From Methylopila jiangsuensis (GTDB lineage Bacteria > Pseudomonadota > Alphaproteobacteria > Rhizobiales > Methylopilaceae): a stretch of 64,000 nucleotides of DNA. The stretch lies in NCBI RefSeq assembly GCF_027922305.1, contig NZ_BSFK01000016.1:740565-804564 (forward strand). Direction: 5' to 3'. Within the stretch, counting starts at the first letter, position 1. Each line of letters starts with the position of its first letter. A model generated the notes under the pieces. That model was not told the DNA's origin. It saw nothing but the letters and a program-made list of their open reading frames with translations, and did no database searches. The position numbers were made by a program, and so were the translations under genes. Shown piece after piece: positions 53,035 through 62,582 of this stretch.

Positions 53035-53212
53035 GAAAGGCCTGCGGCCGAAACGCGGCGGCGAACCGCGATCGTTGCGAAATTGTGAAGCCTTGGCCCG
53101 CGGCTCATGCGAAAGTCGCATGGCTCCGGCGATCAGAACGCTCGTTGTGCGCTGCGGCATCGGGTTTACATTGTCTCCAACACCTTCGGGTGACTAATGT
53201 TTGGAGATGATC

Positions 53213-53425
53213 GTGGCTCGCAATCTGTCCGTCGCGATGGGCCGTCCGCTACCGGCCTTTCGCATGCGCAACATACTCCGGGACGCCGTTCAGGCGGTGG
53301 GGCTGGTCTTCGCCGCCGGCCGCGTGGCCCGCGCCATGGAGGCCCGCCGGGCCCCGGCGCTCGGCGACCTTGAGACCCTCGGCCTCGGCGACGTGGCCGA
53401 GCTGAAGCAACCTTACCGCGCCTGA
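53213..53425 (+). CDS. Small basic hypothetical protein
   Basis: The 70-residue basic protein starts at a GTG with GGAG 6 bases upstream; an ATG at 53207 is too close to that site. It is helical, with FAAGRVARAMEARRAPALGD, and ends in LKQPYRA. Small proteins of this type occur widely in alphaproteobacteria; function unknown. A strong terminator follows. Confidence 0.55.
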   Translation: MARNLSVAMGRPLPAFRMRNILRDAVQAVGLVFAAGRVARAMEARRAPALGDLETLGLGDVAELKQPYRA

Positions 53426-53455
53426 CGCCGGCTGTTCCGGCTCGAGCGACGTTTC

Positions 53456-53491
53456 AAGCGCGCCGCGCCTTTCGGGGCCGGCGCGCTTTTT
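53456..53491 (+). terminator. Intrinsic terminator
   Basis: AAGCGCGCC (53456-53464) pairs with GGCGCGC (53480-53486), followed by five T residues. It ends the transcript of the small basic gene. The 53492-53739 stretch has no gene I can support; its AT-rich part before tRNA-Leu likely holds the tRNA promoter. Confidence 0.75.
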
Positions 53492-53739
53492 CGTGCGCGA
53501 CTCAAAGCGGCTCGGCTTGGACAGGGCCTGCCGCGCTCGTCCCGATGACGCGGCCCGACCGCGCGTGCGGACGTGGCGAACCCGGCGGACGCACGAGACT
53601 TGGAATCCCGCCATTTTAGCTAAAAAATGAAATCAAATCAGTAATTTGACTCTGATCTCATGTTGTCGGGCCTGACATAGGCTTGAGGCGCGTGGCTCGC
53701 ATAAGTCGCAGTCATGGGTTATGGGGCGGGAGACGGATT

Positions 53740-53825
53740 GGCCGCTTGCCGAAACTGGTAGACGGAAGGCACTTAAAATGCCTCGGGCAGCGCCCGTGTG
53801 GGTTCGAGTCCCACAGCGGCCACCA
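53740..53825 (+). tRNA. tRNA-Leu (TAA anticodon)
   Basis: The 86-base gene has acceptor arms GGCCGCT/AGCGGCC, a variable arm typical of tRNA-Leu (CGGGCAGCGCCCG), the T-arm GTGGGTTCGAGTCCCAC, and an encoded ACCA end. The anticodon loop CTTAAAA gives TAA. Confidence 0.95.
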
Positions 53826-54027
53826 CGCCACTACGCTCCATGACCCAACCGGGCGCGACGCTCGCCCGGCGTTCTCGATCGAGTTCTTCCTGAAAAACCC
53901 CAGCCCGCCGGTCAGCGTATTGACGATCGAACCAGGCGTTTTTCAATTTAGGCTTCTGCACATCCTGCATTTGCGACGTAACGTCGGGATTCGTCTTCGG
54001 GGATAGGCGTCGAGGGTGAATCGACAT

Positions 54028-54581
54028 TCACCGCATCCCGAGCTTTGCTGATGCGAGGTGGATGAAGTTCAGGAAGTGGACGGCGCGGCTGTCATAGGCC
54101 GTGTCGGCGAGCACGTGGTCGGCGCGCCGGCCTTTGATGAGCGTCGGGGCTTGCGTCACGTCGTCGGTCTGGCCGGGCGTGGGAATGAAGCGCAGCGGCC
54201 GGCCGAAGCCGTCGGCCAGCATGTGGACCTTGGTGGTCCGTCCTCCTCCGGAGCGCCCCGGAGCCTGGTCGCGCGCGCTCCTTTTCCGGTCGCGGCCTGC
54301 TGAGGGGCCCTGACCAGCGTCGTGTCGAGCATCAGGTCGTCGTTCTTCAGATCAGCGCTTCGAACGCGCGCCCCCAGACGCCGGCCTTGGCCCAGCGCGA
54401 GAAGCGCTTGCGCAGGCTCTTCCATTTGCCATAGCGCTCGCGCAGATCGCGCCTGAGCGCAGCGCCCAAGGCGCGCCGCCGACAAACAGCCGGTTGTCTG
54501 CGGCCCGGATCCCCGGCCTTGCCCGGAAGCAGCGGCGCTATCCGCGTCCCTTGCGCCCGTCAGCTCGCAACGTCTTGCCAT
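54028..54581 (-). pseudogene. IS5-family (IS427-like) transposase remnant
   Basis: On the minus strand, pieces of a transposase appear in more than one frame: KWKSLRKRFSRWAKAGVWGR, then LKNDDLMLDTTLVRA, then MLADGFGRPLRFIPTPGQTD, and ADHVLADTAYDSRAV. These are successive segments of IS427-group IS5 transposases, shifted by frame changes. The normal C-terminus is replaced by an unrelated ending at 54028. The element is inactive and lies next to tRNA-Leu. Confidence 0.8.
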
Positions 54582-54712
54582 CCAAGCCCTCCGAATCGAA
54601 CGATCCGGAGCGCAAGGAATTCAGCGCTTACGCCTCGCGTGAATCCTGAGTGTCGATGCGGGCTAGGGCAATGTTTGCTGCGATTCCAAGGCAAGGGCGC
54701 GTGCGGGTCGCG

Positions 54713-55798
54713 TCACGGCGCGCGGAAGTGCTTCGAGAGCTTGAGGCCCTGGCCCTGGTAGTTCGAGGTGGCGAGTTCGCCGTAGAGCGTCCTGGGGCGC
54801 TCCAGCATGCGTTCGTAGACGAGGCGGCCCACCGTCTGGCCGTGCTCCAGGATGAACGGCACCTCGTGGCTGCGCACCTCGAGCACCGCGCGGGCGCCGG
54901 CGCCGCGGCCTTGCGCGTGGCCGAAGCCGGGGTCGAAGAAGCCGGCGTAATGCACCCGGAACTCGCCCACCAGCGGATCGAACGGCGTCATCTCCGCGGC
55001 GTGGTCCGGCGGGGCGGAGACCGCCTCCCGGGAGGCGAGGATGTAGAACTGGCCGGGGTCCAGCACCAGCCCTGAGCGTCCCGCCCGCACCGGCTCCCAG
55101 AACTCGCCCACGTCGTGGGCGCCCGGACGGTCCATGTCCACCACGCCGGTGTGGCGCTTGGCGCGCCAGCCCACCACCCCGTCCGCGCCGCCGCGAAGGT
55201 CGACCGTCACGGCGACGCCGTCCCGGATGTCGGGCTGTTCGGTGTCGATCAGCCGCTCGCGCGCCTGCAGCGCCGCGAGCTCCGCGTCGTCGAGTCGGGC
55301 GTGGCCCCGCCGGAGGCGGAGCTGCGACAGCCGCGAGCCGGCGCGCACCAGCACCGGGAAGGTGCGCGGGCTGATCTCCGCGAACAGCGCGCCGCGATAG
55401 CCGGCGGGAACCACGTCGAAGGCGCGGGCGCCGTCGGCGATCACGCGGGTGAACACGTCGAGCCGGCCGGTGGAGCTTTTGGGGTTGGTGGCGCCGGCGA
55501 CGCCCGCCGGCAGGTCGAGGCTCTCCATCAGCGGCGCGACGTAGACGCAGCCGGTCTCCAGCACCGCGCCGGCGGAAAGGTCGATGGTGTGCAGCGTCAG
55601 CTCGGCGAGGCGCTCCGCCACCGTGCGCCCCGCGCCCGGCAGGAAGCTCGCCCGCACCCGGTGCACCACCGGACCGAGCCGCAGGTCGAGGCTCGCGGGC
55701 TGCGCCTGGTCGGCGGCCGCGGGACGTTCGAGCCGGATCGCGCCCGTCGCGATCAGCCGCTCGATCTCCTGGCTCGGAAGGATGCCGCCCTGGCTCAT
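54713..55798 (-). CDS. dcd: 2'-deoxycytidine 5'-triphosphate deaminase (two-domain form)
   Basis: The 361-residue protein is about twice the size of E. coli Dcd and consists of two dUTPase-like domains in tandem, as in many alphaproteobacteria. The first (about 8-180) has DLRLGPVVHRVRASFLPG and NPKSSTGRLDVFTRVI; the second (about 190-355) has VPFILEHGQTVGRLVYERM and YGELATSNYQGQGLKLSKHF. It deaminates dCTP on the way to dUMP. The start ATG gives the expected N-terminus GGILPSQEIERLI. Confidence 0.85.
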   Translation of the reverse strand: MSQGGILPSQEIERLIATGAIRLERPAAADQAQPASLDLRLGPVVHRVRASFLPGAGRTVAERLAELTLHTIDLSAGAVLETGCVYVAPLMESLDLPAGVAGATNPKSSTGRLDVFTRVIADGARAFDVVPAGYRGALFAEISPRTFPVLVRAGSRLSQLRLRRGHARLDDAELAALQARERLIDTEQPDIRDGVAVTVDLRGGADGVVGWRAKRHTGVVDMDRPGAHDVGEFWEPVRAGRSGLVLDPGQFYILASREAVSAPPDHAAEMTPFDPLVGEFRVHYAGFFDPGFGHAQGRGAGARAVLEVRSHEVPFILEHGQTVGRLVYERMLERPRTLYGELATSNYQGQGLKLSKHFRAP

Positions 55799-55875
55799 GT
55801 GGTTCGCGTCTCCCGGCCTGCCCGCCGCGCATGGCTCTCGCGCGCGGCCAACCGTTCGTTTACGCGAACGCGGCG

Positions 55876-55904
55876 TTGACGCAAGGCGGCATGGGGTCTA
55901 GGCA
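55876..55904 (+). promoter_or_regulatory. Promoter of metZ
   Basis: TTGACG (55876-55881) and TAGGCA (55899-55904) are separated by 17 bases. The start would fall around 55911, exactly at the 5' edge of the SAM-II riboswitch. The -10 box is weak. Confidence 0.5.
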
Positions 55905-55909
55905 TCGTT

Positions 55910-55970
55910 CCCGTGGTTCCTTGGGCCGGCCGGCTTGCAGCCACGTTAAAACAACCCGTTAAAAGGCCGG
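55910..55970 (+). ncRNA. SAM-II riboswitch upstream of metZ
   Basis: The leader contains CCGGCTTGCAGCCACGTTAA, then ACAACCCGTTAAAAGG, the conserved core of the alphaproteobacterial SAM-II (metA) motif. CGTGG at 55912 can pair with CCACG in the core to form P1. It lies 75 bases ahead of metZ, where S-adenosylmethionine binding would reduce translation. Confidence 0.85.
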
Positions 55971-56045
55971 ATTGCGCGCTTGAACCCCTGAACGCGTCGG
56001 GGGATCGCCCGTGCGACCCGGCCCGTTTCGAGGTCGCATCGTCCG

Positions 56046-57245
56046 ATGAGCCGTCGCCCCCTTCCCGCCGACCGGGCGCTTTCGCCCGCCACCCTGCTGA
56101 TCCACGAGGCCGAGGCCCGCTCCGGCTACGGCGAGATGTCCGAGGCCATGTTCCTCACCTCGGGCTTCGCCTACGACACCATGGAGGCGGCGGAGGCCCG
56201 CTTCGACGGCCGCGATCCGGGCTTCATCTACTCCCGCTTCTCCAACCCGACCGTCGCCACCTTCGAGAAGCGCATGATCGCGCTCGAAGGCGCGGAGGCC
56301 GGGCGCGCCACCGCCAGCGGCATGGCGGCGGTGACGGCGGCCATGCTGTGCCAGCTCAACGCCGGCGACCATGTGGTGGCCGCCAGGGCGCTGTTCGGCT
56401 CCTGCCGCTATGTGGTGGAGGACCTGTGCCCCCGCTTCGGCATCGCGTCCACGCTGGTGGACGGCGCGGACCTCGCCCAGTGGCGCGCGGCCATCCGGCC
56501 CGAGACCAAGGTTCTGTTCCTGGAGAGCCCCACCAACCCGACGCTGGAGGTCTACGACATCGCGGCGGTCGCGGCGATCGCCCACGACGCCGGGGCGCGG
56601 CTGGTGGTGGACAACGTGTTCGCCACCCCGATCCTGCAGAAGCCGCTCGCGCTCGGCGCCGACGTGGTGGTCTATTCCGCCACCAAGCACATCGACGGCC
56701 AGGGCCGGGTGCTGGGGGGCATGGTCCTCGGCTCCGAAAAGTTCATCATGGACCATCTGCACACCTTCCTGCGGCAGACGGGCCCCTCGCTGTCGCCGTT
56801 CAACGCCTGGACGCTGGCCAAGGGGCTGGAGACGCTGTCCCTGCGGGTGGAGCGGGCGCAGGCCACCGCGGGCCGGATCGCGGATGTCCTCGCCGAGCAC
56901 CCGAAGATCACGAAGCTGACCTATTGCGGCCGGGCGGACCATCCGCAGGCGGAGCTCATCAGGAAGCAGATGAAGGGCGGCGGCACGCTGGTGACGTTCC
57001 GGGTCGGGGACGACAAGGCCGCCGCCTTCCGCTTCGGCAACGCGTTGGAGATCATCAAGATCTCCAACAACCTCGGCGACGCCAAGTCGATCCTGACCCA
57101 TCCCGCCACCACCACCCATCAGCGCCTGTCGCCGGAGGCGCGGGCCGAGATGGGCGTCGTGGACGCCACGCTGCGGCTGTCGGTGGGGCTCGAGGATCCG
57201 GACGACCTGATCGAGGACATCCTCCGCGCGCTCGAGACGGTCTGA
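56046..57245 (+). CDS. metZ: O-succinylhomoserine sulfhydrylase
   Basis: The 399-residue PLP enzyme belongs to the Cys/Met metabolism family. K214 in YSATKHIDGQGR binds PLP, and markers include FIYSRFSNPTVATFEKRM and ESPTNPTLEVYDI. It forms homocysteine from O-succinylhomoserine and sulfide in methionine synthesis. Control by the SAM-II riboswitch fits. A 13-bp hairpin follows. Confidence 0.92.
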   Translation: MSRRPLPADRALSPATLLIHEAEARSGYGEMSEAMFLTSGFAYDTMEAAEARFDGRDPGFIYSRFSNPTVATFEKRMIALEGAEAGRATASGMAAVTAAMLCQLNAGDHVVAARALFGSCRYVVEDLCPRFGIASTLVDGADLAQWRAAIRPETKVLFLESPTNPTLEVYDIAAVAAIAHDAGARLVVDNVFATPILQKPLALGADVVVYSATKHIDGQGRVLGGMVLGSEKFIMDHLHTFLRQTGPSLSPFNAWTLAKGLETLSLRVERAQATAGRIADVLAEHPKITKLTYCGRADHPQAELIRKQMKGGGTLVTFRVGDDKAAAFRFGNALEIIKISNNLGDAKSILTHPATTTHQRLSPEARAEMGVVDATLRLSVGLEDPDDLIEDILRALETV

Positions 57246-57257
57246 GAGCCTCAAACG

Positions 57258-57287
57258 AAACGGGCCGGCGTCGCCGCCGGCCCGTTT
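57258..57287. terminator. Bidirectional terminator between metZ and gcrA
   Basis: AAACGGGCCGGCG (57258-57270) and CGCCGGCCCGTTT (57275-57287) form a perfect 13-bp stem with a 4-base loop. A/T runs at the base on both sides let it serve both convergent genes. Confidence 0.8.
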
Positions 57288-57324
57288 GAACGTTTCGTCC
57301 GCCCGCCGGAGCGGCGCGCGCTGG

Positions 57325-57915
57325 TCAGTGCGTCGGGATGCTCGGACGGCGGTCGCGGCGGCGGTCGTTGGCCGGCTGGTAGGCGATGGCCGAATGGCAG
57401 GCGCAATAGGCGCTGCCCGGCGTGGTGCGGGAGCCGCAGAAGCGGAAGTCCGGCTGGCTGGGATCGCCCAGCGGCCAGCGGCACATGTTCTCGCGCAGGT
57501 CCATGATGGTGACGTTTTCCGGCGTGACCGCGGGGCGGGTCTCCACCAGCCGCACCGGGGGCGCCACATGGACGGCGGCGCGGGGCTCCATCGCCGGGGC
57601 GGCGGAGGCGACGGCGAGCGCCGCGTTGCCGCGCGAGGCGTAAGCCGGAGCCTGGGGCGCGCGCGCCACGGCGGCGACGCCGACGGGAGCTGCGGAGACG
57701 CGGGCGGACGCGGGGGCCGCCGCCGTCGGCTTGCGCAGGCGGGGCGCGGAGCTCGGCGCGGCCACCTTGGCCCGGCCGGACAGGCCCAGCCGGTGCACCT
57801 TGCCGATCACGGCGTTGCGGGTGACGCCGCCGAGCTCAGCAGCGATCTGGCTGGCGCTCAGACCCTCCGCCCAGAGCTTTTTGAGCAATTCCACCCGCTC
57901 GTCGGTCCACTGCAT
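57325..57915 (-). CDS. gcrA: Cell-cycle regulator GcrA
   Basis: The 196-residue protein starts MQWTDERVELLKKLWAEGLS, the hallmark of GcrA, with its N-terminal helix-turn-helix (ASQIAAELGGVTRNAVIGK). A long Ala/Pro-rich linker leads to a Cys-containing C-terminal domain (MCRWPLGDPS and FCGSRT, YCACHS) that contacts sigma70. GcrA activates CcrM-methylated promoters in the alphaproteobacterial cell cycle. The ATG at 57915 has GGAGAG upstream; a start 12 bases earlier is less likely. Confidence 0.95.
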   Translation of the reverse strand: MQWTDERVELLKKLWAEGLSASQIAAELGGVTRNAVIGKVHRLGLSGRAKVAAPSSAPRLRKPTAAAPASARVSAAPVGVAAVARAPQAPAYASRGNAALAVASAAPAMEPRAAVHVAPPVRLVETRPAVTPENVTIMDLRENMCRWPLGDPSQPDFRFCGSRTTPGSAYCACHSAIAYQPANDRRRDRRPSIPTH

Positions 57916-58164
57916 TGGACTCTCCATTCGCGTTTCGGCGGAATCCGCTTCGCTTCGCCAGCACGTGACTTGAGATCACGCACAGGCGTCGCCGCCGTTT
58001 CTACGCCAAGGATTTTTCGCTGCGCGGTACTCGCGCTTAACGGAAGCTAAACTAAGGCGCCCGGCGACTCAGCGGCAAGAGTCCAGAATGCAACACCGGG
58101 GTTTTCCCCACCTGTCTTGCGTCAGACGCGGCGCGGCCCGCGCGCAAGCACGGACCGCCTATGA

Positions 58165-58192
58165 TTGACAAGGGGGCGAGCGCACATATTAT
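58165..58192 (+). promoter_or_regulatory. Consensus sigma70 promoter ahead of argD
   Basis: TTGACA (58165-58170) and TATTAT (58187-58192) are separated by 16 bases, one of the best promoter matches in the window. Transcription would begin near 58199, just before a terminator at 58207-58241, and argD starts at 58307. Confidence 0.75.
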
Positions 58193-58206
58193 CCGCGCGG
58201 AACGGA

Positions 58207-58241
58207 AGGGCCGCTCGGCTGGGGCGGCTCTTTTTGTTTTT
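58207..58241 (+). terminator. Terminator in the argD leader (possible attenuator)
   Basis: A 10-bp stem with two G-T pairs (AGGGCCGCTC with GGGCGGCTCT, 5-base loop) runs into TTTTTGTTTTT. It lies between the promoter at 58165 and argD, only about 8 bases past the predicted start. Either argD transcription must pass it, or it defines a very short RNA. Confidence 0.7.
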
Positions 58242-58306
58242 CGCGCCGCGGGCCCCTCCCGCCGATCGATCGAAGCGTAACGTCCGTCTCGCCAGGGAGG
58301 GGGTCC

Positions 58307-59524
58307 ATGTCCTCCGCCGCATCTCCGCTGCTTCCCGTGTTCGCCCGCGCCGACCTCGCCTTCGAGCGCGGCGAGGGCTGCTGGCTGACGGCGACGGACG
58401 GACGACGCTATCTCGACTTCGCGGCCGGCGTCGCGGTCAACTCCCTCGGCCACGCCCATCCCCATCTGGTCAAGGCGCTGACCGAGCAGGCGGCGAAGCT
58501 GTGGCACGTGTCCAACCTCTATCGCATCCCCGAAGGCGAACGCCTCGCGGAGCGGCTGGTGGAGGCGAGCTTTGCGGACGTGGCGTTCTTCTGCAATTCG
58601 GGCGCGGAGGCGCTGGAAGCCTCCATCAAGCTCGCGCGCAAGCACTTCCACGCCAACGGCCAGCCCGAGCGCTACCGGCTGATCACCTTCGAGGGCGCCT
58701 TCCACGGCCGCACGCTGGCGACCATCGCCGCCGGCGGGCAGGCCAAGTATCTGGAGGGCTTCGGTCCCAGGGTCGAAGGCTTCGACCAGGTCCCCTTCGG
58801 CGATCTGGAGGCGGTGAAGGCCGCCATCGGCCCCGAGACCGCCGGCGTGCTGGTGGAGCCGGTTCAGGGCGAAGGCGGCGTGCGGCCTGTGCCGCCCGCC
58901 ACGCTGCGGGCGCTGCGGGAGATCTGCGACGCGCACGGCCTGCTGCTGGTGTTCGACGAGGTGCAGTGCGGCGTCGGCCGGACCGGAACGCTGTTCGCCT
59001 ATGAGCAGGCGGGGGTGGCGCCCGACGTGATGGCGCTCGCCAAGGGCCTCGGCGGCGGCTTCCCCATCGGCGCCTGCCTCGCCACCCGCGCGGCCGCCGA
59101 CGGCATGACGGCCGGCGTCCATGGCTCCACCTTCGGCGGCAACCCGCTCGCCATGGCGGTGGGCAACGCGGTGCTGGACGTGGTGACCGAACCGGGCTTC
59201 CTCGACCATGTGCGCCGGATGGGCCTGCTCATCCGCCAGCGCCTCGCCGGGATCGTCGACGCCCATCCCCGCCTCGTGACCGAGGTTCGCGGCGAGGGCC
59301 TGCTGATCGGCCTGCGCTGCGCGGTTCCGAACACCGAGGTCGCCGCCGCGTTCCGCGCGGAGGGGCTGCTCACGGTGGGCGCCGGCGACAACGTGGTGCG
59401 GCTGCTGCCGCCGCTGGTGGCGACGGAAGCCGACGTTGCCGCCGCCATGGACATGATCGACCGCGGGCTCGCCCGCCTGGAGCAGGACATGGGCCTCTCC
59501 GCCGCGCGGGGAGCCGCAGAATGA
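58307..59524 (+). CDS. argD: Acetylornithine aminotransferase
   Basis: The 405-residue class-III aminotransferase has the PLP lysine K246 in [13 protein letters not shown], plus [24 protein letters not shown] and [12 protein letters not shown]. It makes N-acetylornithine in arginine synthesis. Its stop overlaps argF by 4 bases (ATGA), giving an argDF operon as in many alphaproteobacteria. A strong GGAGGGGG site precedes the ATG. Confidence 0.93.
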   Translation: MSSAASPLLPVFARADLAFERGEGCWLTATDGRRYLDFAAGVAVNSLGHAHPHLVKALTEQAAKLWHVSNLYRIPEGERLAERLVEASFADVAFFCNSGAEALEASIKLARKHFHANGQPERYRLITFEGAFHGRTLATIAAGGQAKYLEGFGPRVEGFDQVPFGDLEAVKAAIGPETAGVLVEPVQGEGGVRPVPPATLRALREICDAHGLLLVFDEVQCGVGRTGTLFAYEQAGVAPDVMALAKGLGGGFPIGACLATRAAADGMTAGVHGSTFGGNPLAMAVGNAVLDVVTEPGFLDHVRRMGLLIRQRLAGIVDAHPRLVTEVRGEGLLIGLRCAVPNTEVAAAFRAEGLLTVGAGDNVVRLLPPLVATEADVAAAMDMIDRGLARLEQDMGLSAARGAAE

Positions 59525-60450
59525 CCGCCGCCGAGCCCCGCCACTTCCTCGACCTGTGCGACTTCTCCCGCGCCGAGCTGCGCGCCATGCTGAACGCCGG
59601 GCGCGACATGAAAGCCCGCCGCCGCACCCCCGCGGCCGAGGCCGACAAGCCGCTCGCCGGCAAGGTCATCGCCATGGTGTTCGAGCAGCCGTCCCTGCGC
59701 ACCCGCATGTCGTTCGACGTCGGCATCCGCGATCTCGGCGGCGAGAGCATCATGGTGTCGGGCAAGGAGATCGAGCTCGGCGAGCGCGAGGCCATCGCCG
59801 ACACGGCGCGGGTGCTGTCGCGCTTCGTGGACGCGATCATGATCCGCATGCTCGGCCACGACCAGCTTCTGGAGCTGGCGGAGCACGCCACCGTGCCGGT
59901 GATCAACGGCCTGACCAAGCGCTCCCACCCCTGTCAGGTCATGGCCGACCTGCTGACCTTCGAAGAGCGCAAGGGCGACATCGCCGGCCGCACCGTCGCC
60001 TGGACCGGCGACTTCAACAACGTGCTGGCCTCGTGGATGCACGCCGCCGCCCGTTTCGACTTCCGCCTCAACGTGGCGACCCCCGCGGAGCTCGGCCCCA
60101 ACGCCGACATCCTCGCCTGGGCGAAGCGCGAGGGCGCGGACATCCGCGTCGGCGACGACCCGGAGGAGGCGGTCGCGGGCGCCGACGCCGTCATCACCGA
60201 CAGCTGGGTCTCCATGGGCGACAGCGACTGGGAGCGCCGCCACAACCTGCTGAAGCCCTATCAGGTCAACGCCGCGCTCATGAAGCGGGCCGCGCCGGAC
60301 GCCATCTTCCTGCACTGCCTGCCCGCCCATCGCGGCGAGGAGGTGACCGACGAGATCATCGACGGTCCGCAGTCGGCGGTGTTCGACGAGGCCGAGAACC
60401 GGCTGCACGCCCAGAAGGGCGTGCTGGCCTGGTGCTTCGGCGCGGTCTGA
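59521..60450 (+). CDS. argF: Ornithine carbamoyltransferase
   Basis: The 309-residue enzyme makes citrulline from ornithine and carbamoyl phosphate. Carbamoyl-phosphate site SLRTR (58-62, in [14 protein letters not shown], with Leu in place of the more usual Thr), HPCQVMADL, and [15 protein letters not shown] support the call. It is translationally coupled to argD. The following 275 bases (60451-60725) hold no gene I can support. Confidence 0.95.
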   Translation: MTAAEPRHFLDLCDFSRAELRAMLNAGRDMKARRRTPAAEADKPLAGKVIAMVFEQPSLRTRMSFDVGIRDLGGESIMVSGKEIELGEREAIADTARVLSRFVDAIMIRMLGHDQLLELAEHATVPVINGLTKRSHPCQVMADLLTFEERKGDIAGRTVAWTGDFNNVLASWMHAAARFDFRLNVATPAELGPNADILAWAKREGADIRVGDDPEEAVAGADAVITDSWVSMGDSDWERRHNLLKPYQVNAALMKRAAPDAIFLHCLPAHRGEEVTDEIIDGPQSAVFDEAENRLHAQKGVLAWCFGAV

Positions 60451-60725
60451 ACGCCCGCGCCGAAGCCGATCTTGGCGGCTCGATCCCGGACGCCGCCGCG
60501 CCGGATCGGCATGCGGGCGTCCATGAGCGTAGATGTCGCGGCGAGCCGGACCGCCGGCGATGGTCGCGACGACGCCGCAGACGACCAGCGTTCCGGGCAT
60601 GGGGGGACTCGCCGGTCGCGGCGAGCCGCGCCGCGAGCGACGCGCCGAGGTCACGCAAGGCGCCCGCAACGGACCGTCCTGAAGACCTTCCGCTTTTCCT
60701 TCGCCGTCGCTACATAGGCTGCATC

Positions 60726-61733
60726 ATGACAGACCTTGCTCCCTCCGCCCTTCGCGAGGACGGCGACGACCGCATCCTGCCGTTCCAGATCGAAGAGCTC
60801 GACGTGCGCGGCCGCATCGTGCGGCTCGGGCCGTCCATCGACGCCGTGCTGGAGCGCCACGCCTATCCGCCGGCGGTGTCCAAGCTCGTGGGCGAGGCCG
60901 CGGCGCTCACCGCGCTGCTGGGCTCCGCGCTCAAGATCGAGGGCCGCTTCCAGTTGCAGACCCGCTCCGACGGGCCGGTGGGCATGCTGGTGGTGGACTT
61001 CGAGGCCCCCGACCGGCTGCGCGCCTGCGCGCGCTTCGACGCCGACCGGCTCGACGGCGCGGCGGGCGCCGGCGCCCTGCTCGGCCGCGGCCACATGGCG
61101 CTGACGGTGGACCAGGGCCCCGACCTGTCGCGCTATCAGGGCGTGGTGGCGCTGGACGGCGGCTCGCTCGAGGACGCCGCGCACACCTATTTCCAGCAGT
61201 CGGAGCAGATCCCCACCAAGATCCGCCTCGCGGTGGCCGAGAGCTTCGGCGCCGGCGCGCGCCATTCCTGGCGGGCGGGCGGCATCCTGGCGCAGTTCCT
61301 GCCCGAGGCGCCGGAGCGCATGCGCGTGACGGACCTGCCGCCGGGCGACGCGCCGGAAGGCGTGGAAGCTTACGAGACCGAGGAGGACGACGCCTGGGTG
61401 GAGGCCCAGACGCTGGTGGCGACCGTCGAGGACCACGAGCTGATCGACCCGACGCTTGCGCCCGAGCGCCTGCTGATCCGCCTGTTCAACGAGCGCGAGA
61501 TCCGCGTGTTCGACAGCCTGGCCGTGCGCGAGGCCTGCCGCTGCTCCCGCGAACGGGTGCGGGGCATGCTGAAGAGCTTCTCCGGCGAGGAGCGTCGCGA
61601 CATGCGCATGGAGGACGGCGGCGTTACCGTCACCTGCGACTTCTGCTCGACGGCCTATCCCTTCGCCGCGCCGGAGGTGGACGCCATCGACGCCGAGGCC
61701 GAGGCCGACGCCGGGACCGCGACGCCGGCGTGA
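60726..61733 (+). CDS. hslO: Hsp33 redox-regulated chaperone
   Basis: The 335-residue protein is Hsp33. The zinc/redox cysteines are C271-x-C273 (ACRCSRERV) and C304-x2-C307 (CDFCST). The N-terminal domain has YPPAVSKLVGEAAALTALLG and FQLQTRSDGPVGMLVVDFEA. On oxidation it becomes a holdase for unfolded proteins. Clustering with argDF is common in alphaproteobacteria. Confidence 0.94.
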   Translation: MTDLAPSALREDGDDRILPFQIEELDVRGRIVRLGPSIDAVLERHAYPPAVSKLVGEAAALTALLGSALKIEGRFQLQTRSDGPVGMLVVDFEAPDRLRACARFDADRLDGAAGAGALLGRGHMALTVDQGPDLSRYQGVVALDGGSLEDAAHTYFQQSEQIPTKIRLAVAESFGAGARHSWRAGGILAQFLPEAPERMRVTDLPPGDAPEGVEAYETEEDDAWVEAQTLVATVEDHELIDPTLAPERLLIRLFNEREIRVFDSLAVREACRCSRERVRGMLKSFSGEERRDMRMEDGGVTVTCDFCSTAYPFAAPEVDAIDAEAEADAGTATPA

Positions 61734-61784
61734 TCCGCCGAGGTCCGGTCCCCCGCCTGCGACGTCATTCCCCTGTCGAAAACC

Positions 61785-61818
61785 CCGCCGCGGCGCTTGC
61801 CTGCCGCGGCGGTTTCTT
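61785..61818 (+). terminator. Terminator of hslO
   Basis: CCGCCGCGGC (61785-61794) and GCCGCGGCGG (61803-61812) pair across an 8-base loop, followed by TTTCTTCT. Confidence 0.7.
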
Positions 61819-61844
61819 CTAGGTTCCGCCGCGAAACGACCCGT

Positions 61845-61921
61845 GCCGCCATAGCTCAGTTGGTTAGAGCGCTTGATTGTGGATCAAGAGGTCCCTGGTT
61901 CGAGCCCAGGTGGTGGTACCA
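61845..61921 (+). tRNA. tRNA-His (GTG anticodon), no G-1
   Basis: The 77-base gene has acceptor GCCGCCA/TGGTGGT, T-arm with GGTTCGAGCC, anticodon GTG in the loop, A73, and an encoded CCA. It has no extra 5' G, as in alphaproteobacteria, whose HisRS recognises A73. The 61922-62219 stretch beyond it shows no gene. Confidence 0.95.
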
Positions 61922-62219
61922 ATCTTTCCCCCCGACTCTTCCGCTGACTGACGGGCCTGACCGCGGATGCGCGCCGCGGCGCGCTCCCATGTTCTGGTTT
62001 TGGCCGGAAAACGGCGCCCGTCGGCGCAGGCGGCCCGGGCGCGACGCCACGGCGTCGGCGCGAATGAAGCCCATGCGGCGAGGTCCCGCCGCCGCACGCG
62101 TTCAACGTTCAGGCCGCCGCCGCACGCGCCTTGCGCGCCTGTGGGAGAACCGCCTCCTGCACCTTGTGCGCCCTGTGGCTTTTGTGTATTGAGGCCGCCA
62201 TCGACGGCTCGCGAAATGC

Positions 62220-62309
<90 letters not shown>

Positions 62310-62348
62310 CGACTTAAGCTATTGTGATAGATAATATTTTTGGCTTTG

Positions 62349-62379
62349 AGGGTGCGAATTCCCTCGGATCTTCCCACCG
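62349..62379 (+). other. Possible tRNA 3'-end fragment
   Basis: GAGGG-TGCGAAT-TCCCTC has the size of a T-arm, and the region ends GGATCTTCCCACC like a 3' acceptor strand. Such fragments are left by integration at tRNA genes. The match is loose, and I see no 5' half. Confidence 0.25.
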
Positions 62380-62582
62380 TTACGGCCGCCTCGGCTGAGC
62401 CTCGCTCATCAGAGACGATTTCAGTGAGACTTCGGCGAACTTCTACGCTGAAGTCTCGCGCGGGCCTTTTAATGGTACGGCGGTCTCCCGGATATCTCGC
62501 TCGGGCGGACAGTCATCGAACCGTAGTGGGGAACGAGAGAAGCCGCACCGCAGGCGGCTCCGATGGGCAAGATGTTGTCCGA

